Positions 36,076 to 46,610 of a stretch of DNA of 64,000 nt are shown piece by piece. Position 1 is the stretch's first letter; each line of letters opens with the position of its first letter. The DNA comes from Nymphaea colorata (Eukaryota > Streptophyta > Magnoliopsida > Nymphaeales > Nymphaeaceae): NCBI RefSeq assembly GCF_008831285.2, contig NC_045142.1, positions 26,859,876 to 26,923,875 on the forward strand, written 5' to 3'. Under the pieces are notes generated by a model. That model was not told the DNA's origin, did no database searches, and worked only from the letters and a program-made list of their open reading frames with translations. The position numbers and the translations under genes were made by a program.

Positions 36076-37748
36076 ATGGTGGTGCGTTCCATTAACACCG
36101 ACGGTGGAATTTCCGGCGTCCATGTGGTGGCCATGCCATACCCAGGTCAGGGCCACATCAACCCCATGATGAACCTCTGCAAGCGGCTAGCGTCCTTTGG
36201 CGACCTCCTCATCACCTTCGTCGTCACCGAGGAGTGGCTCAGCTTCATCCTCTCCTCCGCCGGCTCCGCCACTCCACCATCAAACCTCCGCCTCCGCTCC
36301 CTTCCCAACGTCATACCCTCCGAGAGGGCACGAGCCGATGATTTCCCCGCCTTCGTTGAGGCCGTCTACACCAAGATGGAGGAGCCCTTCGAGCGGCTGC
36401 TGGACCAGCTCGAGCCGGCGGTCTCAGCGATTGTGGCCGATTCCTACCTCCCTTGGGCCGTCGCCGTGGGCAACCGGAGGGACATCCCGGTGGCTTCTCT
36501 GTGGCCGATGGCAGCGTCCGTCTTCTCCATGTTGTACCACTCGGACGTGGTGGCGGAGCACCACCCTTTCCCCATACCCATCTCAGGTACTGACTCAATC
36601 CCCCCACCTCCTAAAAATCGGCGGCCTTGATAATGCAGCTATATGATCTTTTCAATGGATGTATTCCTTTTTACGAGTGGCTCTGAGAAGCGATCTGAAG
36701 ACCATGGTTAGATCAGTAGTTTGAGCTGTGTTTTGGAGTTCTTGTTATGAGCTGAAACTCTGTAGTATGCATCTTTTACAGAAAATAACACTGAATCTCT
36801 GTTTTCACTCACCCAGAGGTTGGAAAAGAGTATGTTGATTACATTCCAGGGGTCCCCAGAATCCGCCTGGCCGACCTTCCCACAATGTTCCATTCGAGCA
36901 CGGCAGTCGACCTCATGCGCTGGATCAAGGAGAGTTTCAAGATGGTGCCGAAAGCAACATGGCTGCTGCTGAATTCGTGCGAGGAACTGGAGGCCTCCGC
37001 CGTCGACGCCATACGGTCGCTCTTGCCCTCCAGAGTCCACCCCATCCGTCCCTTCACACTCCCACCAAGTCCGTCTCAAGAGAAGGCGGGCTTCGTCGCC
37101 AGTTACAGGGCCGAGGTCGACTGCTCCGCCTGGCTCGACGGTCGCCCTCCCAACTCCGTCCTCTACGTCTCGCTGGGCAGCTTCATGTCGGTCTCCGCCC
37201 CTCAGGTGGTGGAGATAGCGTTCGGCCTCCGGGCAAGCGGGTGCCCTTTTCTGTGGATCGCGCGCGAGCAGGACTGGCTGGCGAAGGAGGATTTCGACGG
37301 CAAGGGCCTGGTGGTGCCCTGGTGCCGGCAGATGAATGTACTCTCTCATCCCTCCGTCGGCGGCTTCTTCACCCACTGCGGCTGGAACTCCACCACCGAG
37401 GGCATATCTGCCGGCGTGCCCTTCCTCACTTTTCCCATTGCGGCAGACCAAACGTGCAACAGCAAGATGATAGTAGAGGATTGGAAGATCGGGCTGAGGG
37501 TGAGAGGGAGCAACATGGGCAGCTGCGACGACGAGTTGGTTGGGAGGGAGAAAATAGCGGAGATGGTGAGGGAGGTGATGGATTTGGATAGGAAGAGCAG
37601 CAAGGAAATGAGGAGGAGAGGCAGGGAGCTCAGGGAAGCATTGAACAGGGCAGGCCAGAGAGGTGGCTCTTCGGATGTCTCCTTTGATTGGTTCCTCAAC
37701 CAAGTCAAGGCCAAGAGACGCGCAGCCGATCTTCGTCTTCCTGTCTGA
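36076..37748 (+). CDS. UGT87A: UDP-glycosyltransferase, UGT87A type (copy 1)
   Basis: Family 1 glycosyltransferase moving a sugar from a UDP-sugar to a small molecule, normally in the cytosol. Exons 36076-36586 and 36817-37748 (GT-AG), 480 aa, normal length. The N-terminal AMPYPGQGHINPMMNLCKRL carries the catalytic His27, and Asp122 in VADSYLPWA fits the partner acid. The PSPG donor-binding box spans residues 339-382 (WCRQMNVLSHPS..HCGWNS..E....GVP...FP...DQ), with the final Gln that goes with glucose use. HVVAMPYPG.GHINPMMNLCK and TFVVTEEWL are characteristic of UGT87A. I start at MVVRSIN rather than an in-frame ATG in the GA-rich leader, because copy 2 shares only this part cleanly. The acceptor substrate is unknown. 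Copy 2 at 43.9 kb is its tandem duplicate. Confidence 0.92.
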
Positions 37749-38447
37749 TGTATTGTAAAAAAGATCAATGCAGGTTGTCCAGAAACAGGTCTATAAACCA
37801 GAGCAGGATTGGAGAACCTGAACATTTTTATTTTTCAACACTCGTTACAATAACGCTTATTTATAGTTACAAAAAAGGAATTAAGGAAATAATTTCACAT
37901 TCTTGAACGGCCTAGAATGTTTTCTGCAATAGAATTGTCCTTCACCTCTTTCATTTTTAAATGAAACTCGCATTTAAGATCGAATCAGTATCGTCCTCTT
38001 CCATTGAATGCGGATTCCGTGAAAAAGGATCTACCAATGATGGTAGGTAGGTAAGCGTGGGTGAAAGTATATTATTTGTCGGGTTCGTTTGAGAAGCAGA
38101 ATAAGCAATCGCAGATTTGCTTTATATTACAAGTTTTTTTGTGGAAAAATCCTTTCGACGCGCGCAATGTAAACCAATTTGATGTGGGCATGTTGTATAG
38201 GGTTCATTTGACAGTCGTCAGCTTTGGAAAATCGAATCAGAATTGGTCAGATACAGATTTACATATGAAATATGTAGCAATCAATATGTATCCATTTGAA
38301 TTCGATTCAGAACAGTACGGAGGAGGCAGAGCTGATCGTCTGCTTGATGCCTTGACCGATTTTTCTCCAAAGTTGGACTAACTCTGTCTTTGAGGAGGAA
38401 AACCCGGGGAGTGGGGGAAAAAAATGAAAATGATAAAGTGAAGAAAT
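37749..38447. other. UGT 3' region
   Basis: 3' untranslated and downstream sequence of UGT copy 1, matching 45.62-46.17 kb in unit B with indels. No gene was recognised. Confidence 0.6.
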
Positions 38448-38530
38448 GTCAGAAGTGGGATTTGAACCCACGCCCTCTCACGAGGACCAGAACTTGAGTC
38501 TGGCGCCTTAGACCACTCGGCCATCCTGAC
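38448..38530 (-). tRNA. tRNA-Leu (CAA)
   Basis: 83-nt nuclear-type tRNA on the minus strand. The acceptor stem GTCAGGA pairs with TTCTGAC (one G-U pair). The D-arm contains TGGCCGAGTGGTC (A box), the anticodon stem-loop is CCAGA-CTCAAGT-TCTGG with anticodon CAA (38494-38496 on the plus strand), followed by the long variable arm typical of tRNA-Leu and the B box GGGTTCAAATCCC. No intron. T-runs, as Pol III terminators, follow at 38427-38430 and 38418-38424. It is present only in duplication unit A. Confidence 0.95.
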
Positions 38531-38539
38531 GCGGTTGTT

Positions 38540-39396
38540 TGTCTTTCCCCCGCAACTATATAAACTTGAGCCACTTTCTTCATAGTCGACAAATACGGGA
38601 TCAGCACGGAGAAGATGAAAGGTAAATCACGAAAAAAATCTCTCAAGTAAATTATTCTCACATAAATAACAGTTGAAAGTAAAACTTGTATCGGCCATTG
38701 ATTGATACACATGAAAAGAAGTTGGTGCTGCTGGGTATCGTCAGTTGCTTTGTACGAGGCTGTTGGCATATCAGATCGGATACGGATCCACGAAACGTTC
38801 GGGTTAAAATCCATGTTTACAGCCCCTGTAGGATGGGATTGGCCGGTGCAGCTTAGTCCAACGCATCACAAAATGAAAAAAAAAAAAAAGAAAACGGGAC
38901 TTTTTATTTTCTCGTTTTACCCTTGTAAGAAGGAGGCTCTATCTTGCCCTTTATAGGTGGGGGGGGGGGGCACTAGAGTAATTTCAGATACCAGAACATG
39001 TTCGGATCCTGGGCATATGACCAGGGTTGGCTAGTATAATAGATATGTTTGTTTTGAGAAAAGAAAACCTCATTGACACGGCTGTCCTGTCCAGGCCGGC
39101 CTTCATTCTGCAAGGGACAAAGCCATGGCTGCTTTTTCTTCTTGTAAGATTTTACCATTCGAAAGTTCGTCATTTTTCTCAATCAAACAAAAGTGGCGTA
39201 ATTATAAGTGGAACGCTATTGGAGGCGTTCCGATCATCGGGCCGGCACCGGCGCACTTTTGTCCACGACTAAAACGTCCAGGTCGGTGATAGCTTTCTCC
39301 GTGGTCCTCCAAAGAAAAAGCGTTAGTGATCGGTCGGTAACGTTGATGGGGAGGGAGCTTTAATGGTCGAGGGCCAAGGCGTATACACATGACCGT
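38540..39396. other. End of duplication unit A
   Basis: Spacer with a G-run at 38958-38970. From about 38.97 kb it aligns with 46.19-46.61 kb, including ATTTCAGATACCAGAACATG and the stretch ending in CGTATACACA. No gene was recognised. Confidence 0.7.
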
Positions 39397-39419
39397 TACC
39401 ATATTTGAACTTGACGCAG

Positions 39420-40130
39420 GCTCATTTGGGGAGGCAGCCTATCGCGAGATGGTACTACCCACCGGAGATTGATTATAGACTTTCTCTGCTGCCGCCCAAC
39501 AGCAAAGGATTGATTCTTTGGGTAATCGAAGCCAAGGTATCCTGAACTCTTCTCCTCATAAAACCGCGTCTTCTTCATTTCTCTCATGGTGCTTTCTTGG
39601 AAGAATGATAGAAAAATGACAATGTTGGTTCTGCACAGGTTCTGTCCAAGGCAGAGTTACAGTTTCTAGCATTGCTACCAAGCATACGGCCAAAAAGTGA
39701 AGGTGATTGCAGAATGTGGGAATTGGTAAGCCCAACACAGCATTCTTCTCCTTGGTAATGGAAAAGTTGCTGAAATTGACCCCTCCGTCCTCCCCAGTAT
39801 TTCATGGCGTTGTAAGGATGTTTCAGTAAAGCTCTGGGCAAGGGCATCCCAGTTGATTAGGTTACTTTGATTTCTCAATTCTTTCTTTCTGAAGGGTCCC
39901 ATACTTTATATGTTCAATAAGATAGACAGGGGAGTTGGCACAGCTCAGGCTAACAACTGCCTCGCCAATATTGTAACGAGCTCACGTCTTTGCCAGTTAG
40001 TTAGTTCTTTTTTCTAATCATGCATGCTTCAGAAAATTGGCTAATGCGATTGAGTGCCTTTGGCAGGAGGAAATTCGTCTGGAAACCATTGAAGGAAATT
40101 GCAGGACTTCCTCTTGACGATGAAGCCTGA
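39420..40130 (+). pseudogene. ndhN pseudogene, exons 2-4 only
   Basis: Exons 2 (39420-39536), 3 (39639-39725) and 4 (40067-40130) of ndhN are retained with intact splice sites, but exon 1, with the start and transit peptide, is missing because the duplication break lies in intron 1. Exon 3 has one extra A (CCAAAAAGTGAAGG against CCAAAAGTGAAGG), shifting the frame. It cannot encode NdhN. It is produced by the tandem duplication, not by retrotransposition, since introns are kept. Confidence 0.93.
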
Positions 40131-40424
40131 TCTGTCCTGCTATTGAAAGTTTGTAAAGCCTCTGTTGTTGTCTGTGGCCAATAGCCAAGAAAGGAGCCAT
40201 GTATCCTTTTTTTTTTTTTTTTTCTTTCTTTTGTCTACATGAGCATGCACCCCTAAGCCCATCATGCGAATTTGAGCGTCGCATGATACGCATGACTCAA
40301 AAACTTACAGTCGCATGACATATATAAGCAGATTGTGTACAGTTCTTTGGTGAAATCTGTATGAATACTTCTAGTGGATTCATGGCAGACTATCAAAAAG
40401 CGAGAACGAGCAAGGCAAACTTTT

Positions 40425-40720
40425 GTAACCAACCCACTACGCGTCCTCCATGAAAACTGTTTTGTATGCAACTACGTGGAAACTCTTTATCACATGAAGA
40501 TGCAAAATATATTATGTCAACACAAAATTTTCCTTCTTTCCTTCAATTCAACCAAAAGCAAAGTGCATGCTTCTCTTACATTTTTTCTAGCTTTTGCTTA
40601 TCCGTGCCATCGCGTCCATGTACTACAATTTTTAACTGTTTCTTATTATTTTTAGCGCCATCGATCGTAACTTTTTCCAAGTCATGACGATGTAAATGTC
40701 AACACTCTGCTGTGACGCAC
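40425..40720 (+). repeat. ndhN-downstream segment, copy in unit B
   Basis: Aligns with 34840-35136 and 22690-22985. Confidence 0.85.
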
Positions 40721-41111
40721 GCAGTGATGCCTTCAAGCAAAAAGTCAAGCAGTTTCGAAGATAACAAAGAACTTGACGATGCTTTCCAAGCCATAGGCAG
40801 TCTTGATTGATTTATTTACATATGCTTGTGTAAACGTGGCCTGCTCATTGTGTTCAAGATCTTGGATCGAGTCCAAACCTTGTCATTGGGCCGCCTGAAT
40901 CTTGATCTTGGATATTCTTAAAAACATTTTGGTGGCAATTGGTGTCACCGTCATTATTAAAAGGAAAAAAGACTTAAAAAAGCAATGGCAAGAAACGTGC
41001 GTTTTTTCATGTGTTCTAAAATGAGATGGTTTAGCTTAAGGTTCTCGTTTGGTTATTGTGAGTAAAAATCATGTCTATCAAAATTATCCAGATAAATGTA
41101 AACACTATACC

Positions 41112-41725
41112 CATGTAGGCTTACATCGATCATGATCAAATGCTTTGTGGATTGTCTCCATTGATGCACAATATTGTTTTTTAGAGTCTTCTTACATACA
41201 AAGGATTTACTTGTTACTAATAAAGTCTAGCCTCGTTTCTTCCTTAGACCCTGTGTAGTATCATAGATCAGGGTCAATGTAGGGGAAATGAATGCATTTC
41301 CTACTATAAGTTAAATAAATGGAAGTGGAATAGATAGGACATAATTTGGATCATGCCACATCCCTTACTTTACCAGAGTTTACGAAGCCTATTCATGCAT
41401 GACATGATTCGGGTCTGATTCCTTCATTACCAAAATAATCTCGTCATTCATACAATGTGATTTGTTGATATTGCATCACGGGAGCTCATAAAACCGTATG
41501 CGCTCCATGGATGGAGGGTCAGAATGAGGAAATGAGGTGATCCAGATTCACGGAGTCTATTGAAGAATGTTCAATGTTTGAATCGAGGGTTCTTGTCTTA
41601 ATGCACTACTTATCTCATCTTTCTCGATAAAATTGGTAAAATATTTTTTTTTTTTGAATAAGTGGTGAATCTTTCTAGAACAGTATCAAGGATCTCCCTT
41701 ATGTATCATCATAATCACCATCCAT
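41112..41725. repeat. Insertion of about 600 bp specific to unit B
   Basis: Unit A runs directly from AAACACTAGACC to CCATCCATCCGTATGTATCA. Unit B has about 600 extra bases between the matching points. CTTATGTATCATCATAA occurs twice at its right end (about 41.69-41.75 kb). No protein similarity or clear inverted ends were seen, so it may be a small transposon or a deletion in unit A. Confidence 0.5.
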
Positions 41726-42159
41726 CCTTATGTATCATCATAAACGTAAGCTTTTTAATTTAACCTCGAACTCAACTTGTTTAAAAAACAAGTCAAGCTC
41801 GAGTAAGCCTAAAGCAAGGTAATTTAAGTTGAGCGCCAATTGGTTCCACTCGTTAAACACCCCTACACCCCTGGTTTTATGGGACTCACTAGAAGTCTTC
41901 AGTCTTTCTTATGAAACTCTATGAAATCTAAGGCAACCAATGGCAAGCGATATTTCTTGCACTCTTCATTATCGCATATTTGCTTTTTCTTGTTCGAAAT
42001 TAATTATGCACTTATTTGCAACATTTATGTTTCAATCTATTTAAACTTTTTATTGAATTGGAGGGGATGCAATATTATGAAAATTGAAATATTATCAACA
42101 TCAGGCGCATTAAAATAGTATGCTATTTTCTTTTGCTTTAAAACGATTGAAAAAATGGG

Positions 42160-43860
42160 CTGCGATGTATATGCAGCCCGCACATGGGTGTGTTGGGGAA
42201 AAGCAAAAAGAACCAAGCCCTCGGGTCGGAAAGACTTGGCTTGGCTTGCGAGGAAGAAAGAGAGAGAGAGGATAAAACTCTGCAGATGGTAGGCTCACTG
42301 GAAGGAAGCTCTGCCGACAATAGGCTCACTGAAAGGAAGCTCTGCAATTTCTGCTGTTTTTCCAGCTGCGAGATTGGATGTATATGCAGCCCGCACATGG
42401 GTGTGTTGGGGGAAGGCGAAAAGAACCAAGCCCTCGGGTCAGAAAGACTTGGTTTGGCTTGCGAGGAAGAAAGAGAGAGAGAGAGGATAAAACTCTGCCG
42501 ACAGTAGGCTTCGCTGGAAGGAAGCTCTGCAGACAGCAGGCTCACTGGAAGGAAGCTCTGCAAAAAGAGAGAGAGAGAGAGAGGATAAAACTCTGCACAG
42601 TAGGGTCACTGGAAGGAAGCTCTGCAATTTCTCCTGTTTTTCCAGGTAAGTGGGCTGCGAGATTGGATGTATATGCAGCCCGCACATGGGTGTGTTGGGG
42701 GGCAGGCGAAAAGAACCAAGCCCTCGGGTCAGAAAGACTTGGTTTGGCTTGCGAGGAAGAAAGAGAGAGAGAGAGAGGATAAAACTCTGCCGACAGTAGG
42801 CTTCGCTGGAAGGAAGCTCTGCAGACAGCAGGCTCACTGGAAGGAAGCTCTGCAAAAAAAGAGAGAGAGAGGATAAAACTCTGCAGACAGTAGGGTCACT
42901 GGAAGGAAGCTCTGCAATTTCTCCTGTTTTTCCAAGCAAGTGGGCTGCGAGATTGGATGTATATGCAGCCATGTATATGCAGCCCGCACACGGGTGTGTT
43001 GGGGGGAAGGCGAAAAGAACCAAGCCCTCGGGTCAGAAAGACTTGGTTTGGCTTGCGAGGAAGAAAGAGAGAGAGAGAGGATAAAACTCTGCCGACAATA
43101 GGCTTCGCTGGAAGGAAGCTCTGCAGACAGCAGGCTCACTGGAAGGAAGCTCTGCAAAAAGAGAGAGAGAGAGGATAAAACTCTGCAGACAGTAGGGTCA
43201 CTGGAAGGAAGCTCTGCAATTTCTCCTGTTTTTCCAAGCAAGTGGGCTGCGAGATTGGATGTATATGCAGCCATGTATATGCAGCCCGCACGTGGGTGTG
43301 TTGGGGGGAAGGCGAAAAGAACCAAGCCCTCGGGTCAGAAAGACTTGGTTTGGCTTGCGAGGAAGAAAGAGAGAGAGAGAGGATAAAACTCTGCCGACAG
43401 TAGGCTTCGCTGGAAGGAAGCTCTGCAGACAGCAGGCTCACTGGAAGGAAGCTCTGCAAAAAGAGAGAGAGAGAGGATAAAACTCTGCAGACAGTAGGGT
43501 CACTGGAAGGAAGCTCTGCAATTTCTCCTGTTTTTCCAGGCAAGTGGGCTGCGAGATTGGATGTATATGCAGCCATGTATATGCAGCCCGCACATAGGTG
43601 TGTTGGGGGAAGGCGAAAAGAACCAAGCCTTCGGGTCAGAAAGACTTGGCTTGGCTTGCGAGGAAGAGAAAGAGAGAGGATAAAACTCTGTCGACAGTAG
43701 GTTTCGCTGGAAGGAAGCTCTGCAGACAGTAGGCCCACTGGAAGGAAGCTCTGCAATTTTTCCTGAGGCAAGTGGGCTGCGAGATTGAGATTGGATGTAT
43801 ATGCAGCCCGCACCTTGGCTTGCGAGGAAGAGAGAGAGAGGATAAAACAGGATCACTGGA
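42160..43860 (+). repeat. About 300-bp promoter-proximal repeat array
   Basis: Units begin near GCGAGATTGGATGTATATGC at 42372, 42661, 42951, 43253, 43555 and 43789 (spacings 289, 290, 302, 302, 234), with a partial unit before. Each full unit holds ATGCAGCCCGCACATGGGTG, AACCAAGCCCTCGGGTCAG, GA-runs and two copies of GAGGATAAAACTCTGC plus nested CACTGGAAGGAAGCTCTGCA repeats. GATAAAAC occurs about eleven times. The matching region before UGT copy 1 is a single, shorter unit (35905-36030). The 12-14 bp that separate 302- from 290-bp units come from a duplicated ATGTATATGCAGCC. Confidence 0.95.
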
Positions 43861-43940
43861 AGGAAGCTCTGCCCCCAGTAGGCTGGCTGAAGGAAGCTAA
43901 AACGCGCCTGAGAACAAAAGGCGGTGAGATTGGTCCAGAT

Positions 43941-45618
43941 ATGGTGGTGCGTTCCATTAACACCGACGGTGGAATTTCCGGTGTCCATGTTGTGGCCATG
44001 CCATACCCAGGTCAGGGCCACATCAACCCCATGATGAACCTCTGCAAGCGGCTAGCGTCCTTTGGCGACCTCCTCATCACCTTCGTCGTCACCGAGGAGT
44101 GGCTCAGCTTTATCCTCTCCTCCGCCGGCTCCGCCACCCCACCACCAAACCTCCGCCTCCGCTCCCTTCCCAACGTCACACCCTCGGAGAGGGCACGGGC
44201 AGACGATTTCCCCGCCTTCATTGAGGCCGTCTACACCAAGATGGAGGAGCCCTTCGAGCGGCTGCTGGACCAGCTCGAGCCGGCGGTCTCAGCGATTGTG
44301 GCCGATTCATACCTCCCTTGGGCAGTCGCTGTGGGCAACCGGAGGGACATCCCGGTGGCTTCTCTGTGGCCAATGGCAGCGTCCGTCTTCTCCATGTTGT
44401 ACAACTCGGACGTGGTGGCGGAGCACCACCCTTTCCCCATACCCATCTCAGGTACTGACTCAATCCCCCCACCTCCTAAAAATCGGCGGCCTTGATAATG
44501 CAGCTATATGATCTTTTCAATGGATGTATTACTTTTTACGAGTGGCTCTGAGAAGCGATCTGAAGACCATGGTTTGATCAGTAGTTTCAGCTGTGTTTTG
44601 GAGTTCTTGTTATGAGCTTGAAAACTCTGTAGTATGCATGCTTTACAGAAAATAATACTGAATCTCTGTTTTCACTCACCCAGAGGTTGGAGAAGAGTAT
44701 GTTGATTACATTCCAGGGGTCCCCAGAATTCGCCTGGCCGACCTTCCCACATTGTTCCATTCGAGCACGGGAGTCGACCGCATGCGCTGGTTCAAAGAGA
44801 GTTTCAAGATGGTGCCGAAAGCAACATGGCTGCTGCTGAATTCGTGCGACGAACTGGAGGCCTCCGCCGTCGACGCCATACGGTCGCTCTTGCCCTCCGG
44901 AGTCCACCCCATCCGCCCCTTCACACTCCCACCAAGTCCGTCCCAAGGGAAGGCAGGCTTCGTCGCCAGTTACAGGGCCGAGGTCGACTGCTCCGCCTGG
45001 CTCGACGGTCACCCTCCCAACTCCGTCCTCTACGTCTCGCTGGGCAGCTTCATGTCGGTCTCCGCCCCTCAGATGGTGGAGATAGCGTTCGGCCTCCGAG
45101 CAAGCGGGAGCCCCTTTCTGTGGATCGTGCGCGAGCAGGAGTGGCTGGCGAAGGAGGATTTTGACGGCAAGGGCCTGGTGGTGTCCTGGTGCAGCCAAAT
45201 GAAAGTCCTCTCTCATCCCTCCATCGGCGGCTTCTTCTCCCACTGCGGTTGGAACTCCACCACGGAGGGCATATCTGCCGGCGTGCCCTTCCTCGCTTTC
45301 CCGATTGCGGTAGACCAAACTTGCAACAGCAAGATGATAGTGGAGGATTGGAAGATCGGGCTGAGGGTTAGAGGGAGCAACATGGACGGCAGCGGCGACA
45401 ATGAGTTGGTAGGGAGGGAGAAAATAGCGGAGATAGTAAAGAAGGTGATGGATTTGAATAGGAAGAGCAGCAAGGAAATGAGAAGGAGATGCAAGGAGCT
45501 CGGGGAAGCATTGAACAGGGCAGGCCAGAGAGGTGGCTCTTCGGATGCCTCCTTTAATTCGTTCCTCAACCAAGTCAAGGCCAAGGGACGCGCGGCCGAT
45601 CTTTGTCTTCCTGTCTGA
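43941..45618 (+). CDS. UGT87A: UDP-glycosyltransferase, UGT87A type (copy 2)
   Basis: Exons 43941-44451 and 44684-45618, 481 aa, intact. It has the same layout as copy 1: GQGHINP with catalytic His27, VADSYLPWA, and the PSPG box (WCSQMKVLSHPS..HCGWNS..E....GVP..AFP..VDQ). The N-terminal exon differs from copy 1 at only four of 170 residues, while the second exon differs at roughly 13 percent, including several positions in the PSPG box (R/S, N/K, V/I, T/S, T/A, A/V). An in-frame ATG at 43785 lies in the repeat-derived leader and is an unlikely start. The promoter has been rebuilt by the 300-bp repeat array, so expression may differ from copy 1. The acceptor is unknown. Confidence 0.92.
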
Positions 45619-46610
45619 TGTATTTAAAAAAGATCAATGCAGGTTGTCCAGAAACAGGTCTAAACCAGAGCAGGATTTGAGGAATTTCTTGAAAAGGTGA
45701 ACAGCCAATGTTTTCTACTTTTCTGTAATAGAATTGTCCTTCACCTCCTTCATTTTTAATTGAAACTTTTGCATCAACCTTTCACACGGGGTGTGGTTGA
45801 TGTTCGGTTTAGCGCATTTAAGATCGAATCAGCATCGTCCTCTTTCATTGAATGTGGATTCCGTGATACGAATTTGTAAATGAAGGGCGTGGATCTACCA
45901 TTGTAGGTAGGTAAGCGTGGGTGAAAGTATATTTATCGGGATACGGCTTTATATTACAAGTTTTTGGAAAAATCCTTCCCAACTCGTGCGCCAATTTGAT
46001 GTGGGCATGTTGCCAAGAAGAGTAAAGAGCTCATTCGACAGTGGTCGGCTTTGGAAAATCGAATCAGATATAGATTTTACATGTGAAATATAGCAATCAA
46101 TATGTATCCATTTGGATTTGATTCTGAACAGTACCGAGGAGGCAGAGCTGATCGTCTGCTTCATGCCATGTTTGCCTTGATAAGGGGGCACTAGAGTAAT
46201 TTCAGATACCAGAACATGTTCGGATATGACCAGTACAATAGATCTGTTTGCTTTGAGAAAAGAAGACCTCATTGATACGGCTGTCCTGTCCAGCCCGGCC
46301 TTCATTCTGCAAGAGACAAATAAAATGACCGGCCATGTTTGCCTTTTCTTCTTGTAAGATTTTACCAATTGAAAAGTTCGTCATTTTTCTCAATCAAACA
46401 AAAGTGGCGTAATTATAAGTGGAACGCTATTGGAGGTGTTCCGATCATCGCGCCGGCCGGCCGGCCGACCGACCGACCGGCGCACTTTTGTCCACGAGTA
46501 AAACGTCCAGGTCGGTGATAGCTTTCTCTGTGGTCCTCCAAAGAAAAAGCGTACTGATCGGTCGGTAACTTTAATCGTCGAAGGCCAAGGCGTATACACA
46601 GGACCGTTCC
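45619..46610. other. UGT copy 2 downstream region
   Basis: 3' untranslated region and the tail of duplication unit B. It contains a low-complexity CCGGCCGGCCGACCGACC stretch at about 46452-46484. No gene was recognised. Confidence 0.6.

Larger units (their letters stand above)
33748..39396 (+). repeat. Tandem segmental duplication, unit A
   Basis: About 5.65-kb block from ndhN intron 1 through the first UGT gene to CGTATACACATGACCGTTACC. It is repeated as unit B at 39397 to about 46608. Corresponding parts include ndhN exons 2-4, the 290-bp downstream segment, the UGT gene, and the region ending in the GTATACACA sequence. Unit A alone contains the tRNA-Leu gene. Confidence 0.9.
39397..46608 (+). 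repeat. Tandem segmental duplication, unit B
   Basis: Second copy of the ndhN(3')-UGT block, starting at CCATATTTGAACTTGACGCAG and ending near GTATACACAGGACCGTTCC, after which sequence becomes unique. It is longer than unit A (about 7.2 against 5.65 kb) because of a repeat array before the UGT and an insertion near 41.1-41.7 kb, and it lacks the tRNA segment. The junction shows a short CCAT microhomology. Confidence 0.9.

Noticed and set aside
36708-37703. 331-codon minus-strand frame over UGT exon 2 (and its counterpart at 44587-45573)
   Set aside because: It mirrors GC-rich third positions of the true UGT exon, has no domain, and recurs only because the gene is duplicated.
42138-43813. Long Ser/Leu/Pro-rich minus-strand frames of up to 225 codons
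   Set aside because: They follow the 300-bp repeat array, whose unit length is often a near multiple of three. No known domain.
42160-43860. CRISPR-like array
   Set aside because: Units are about 300 bp and contiguous, with no short repeats separated by unique spacers, and the genome is a plant.
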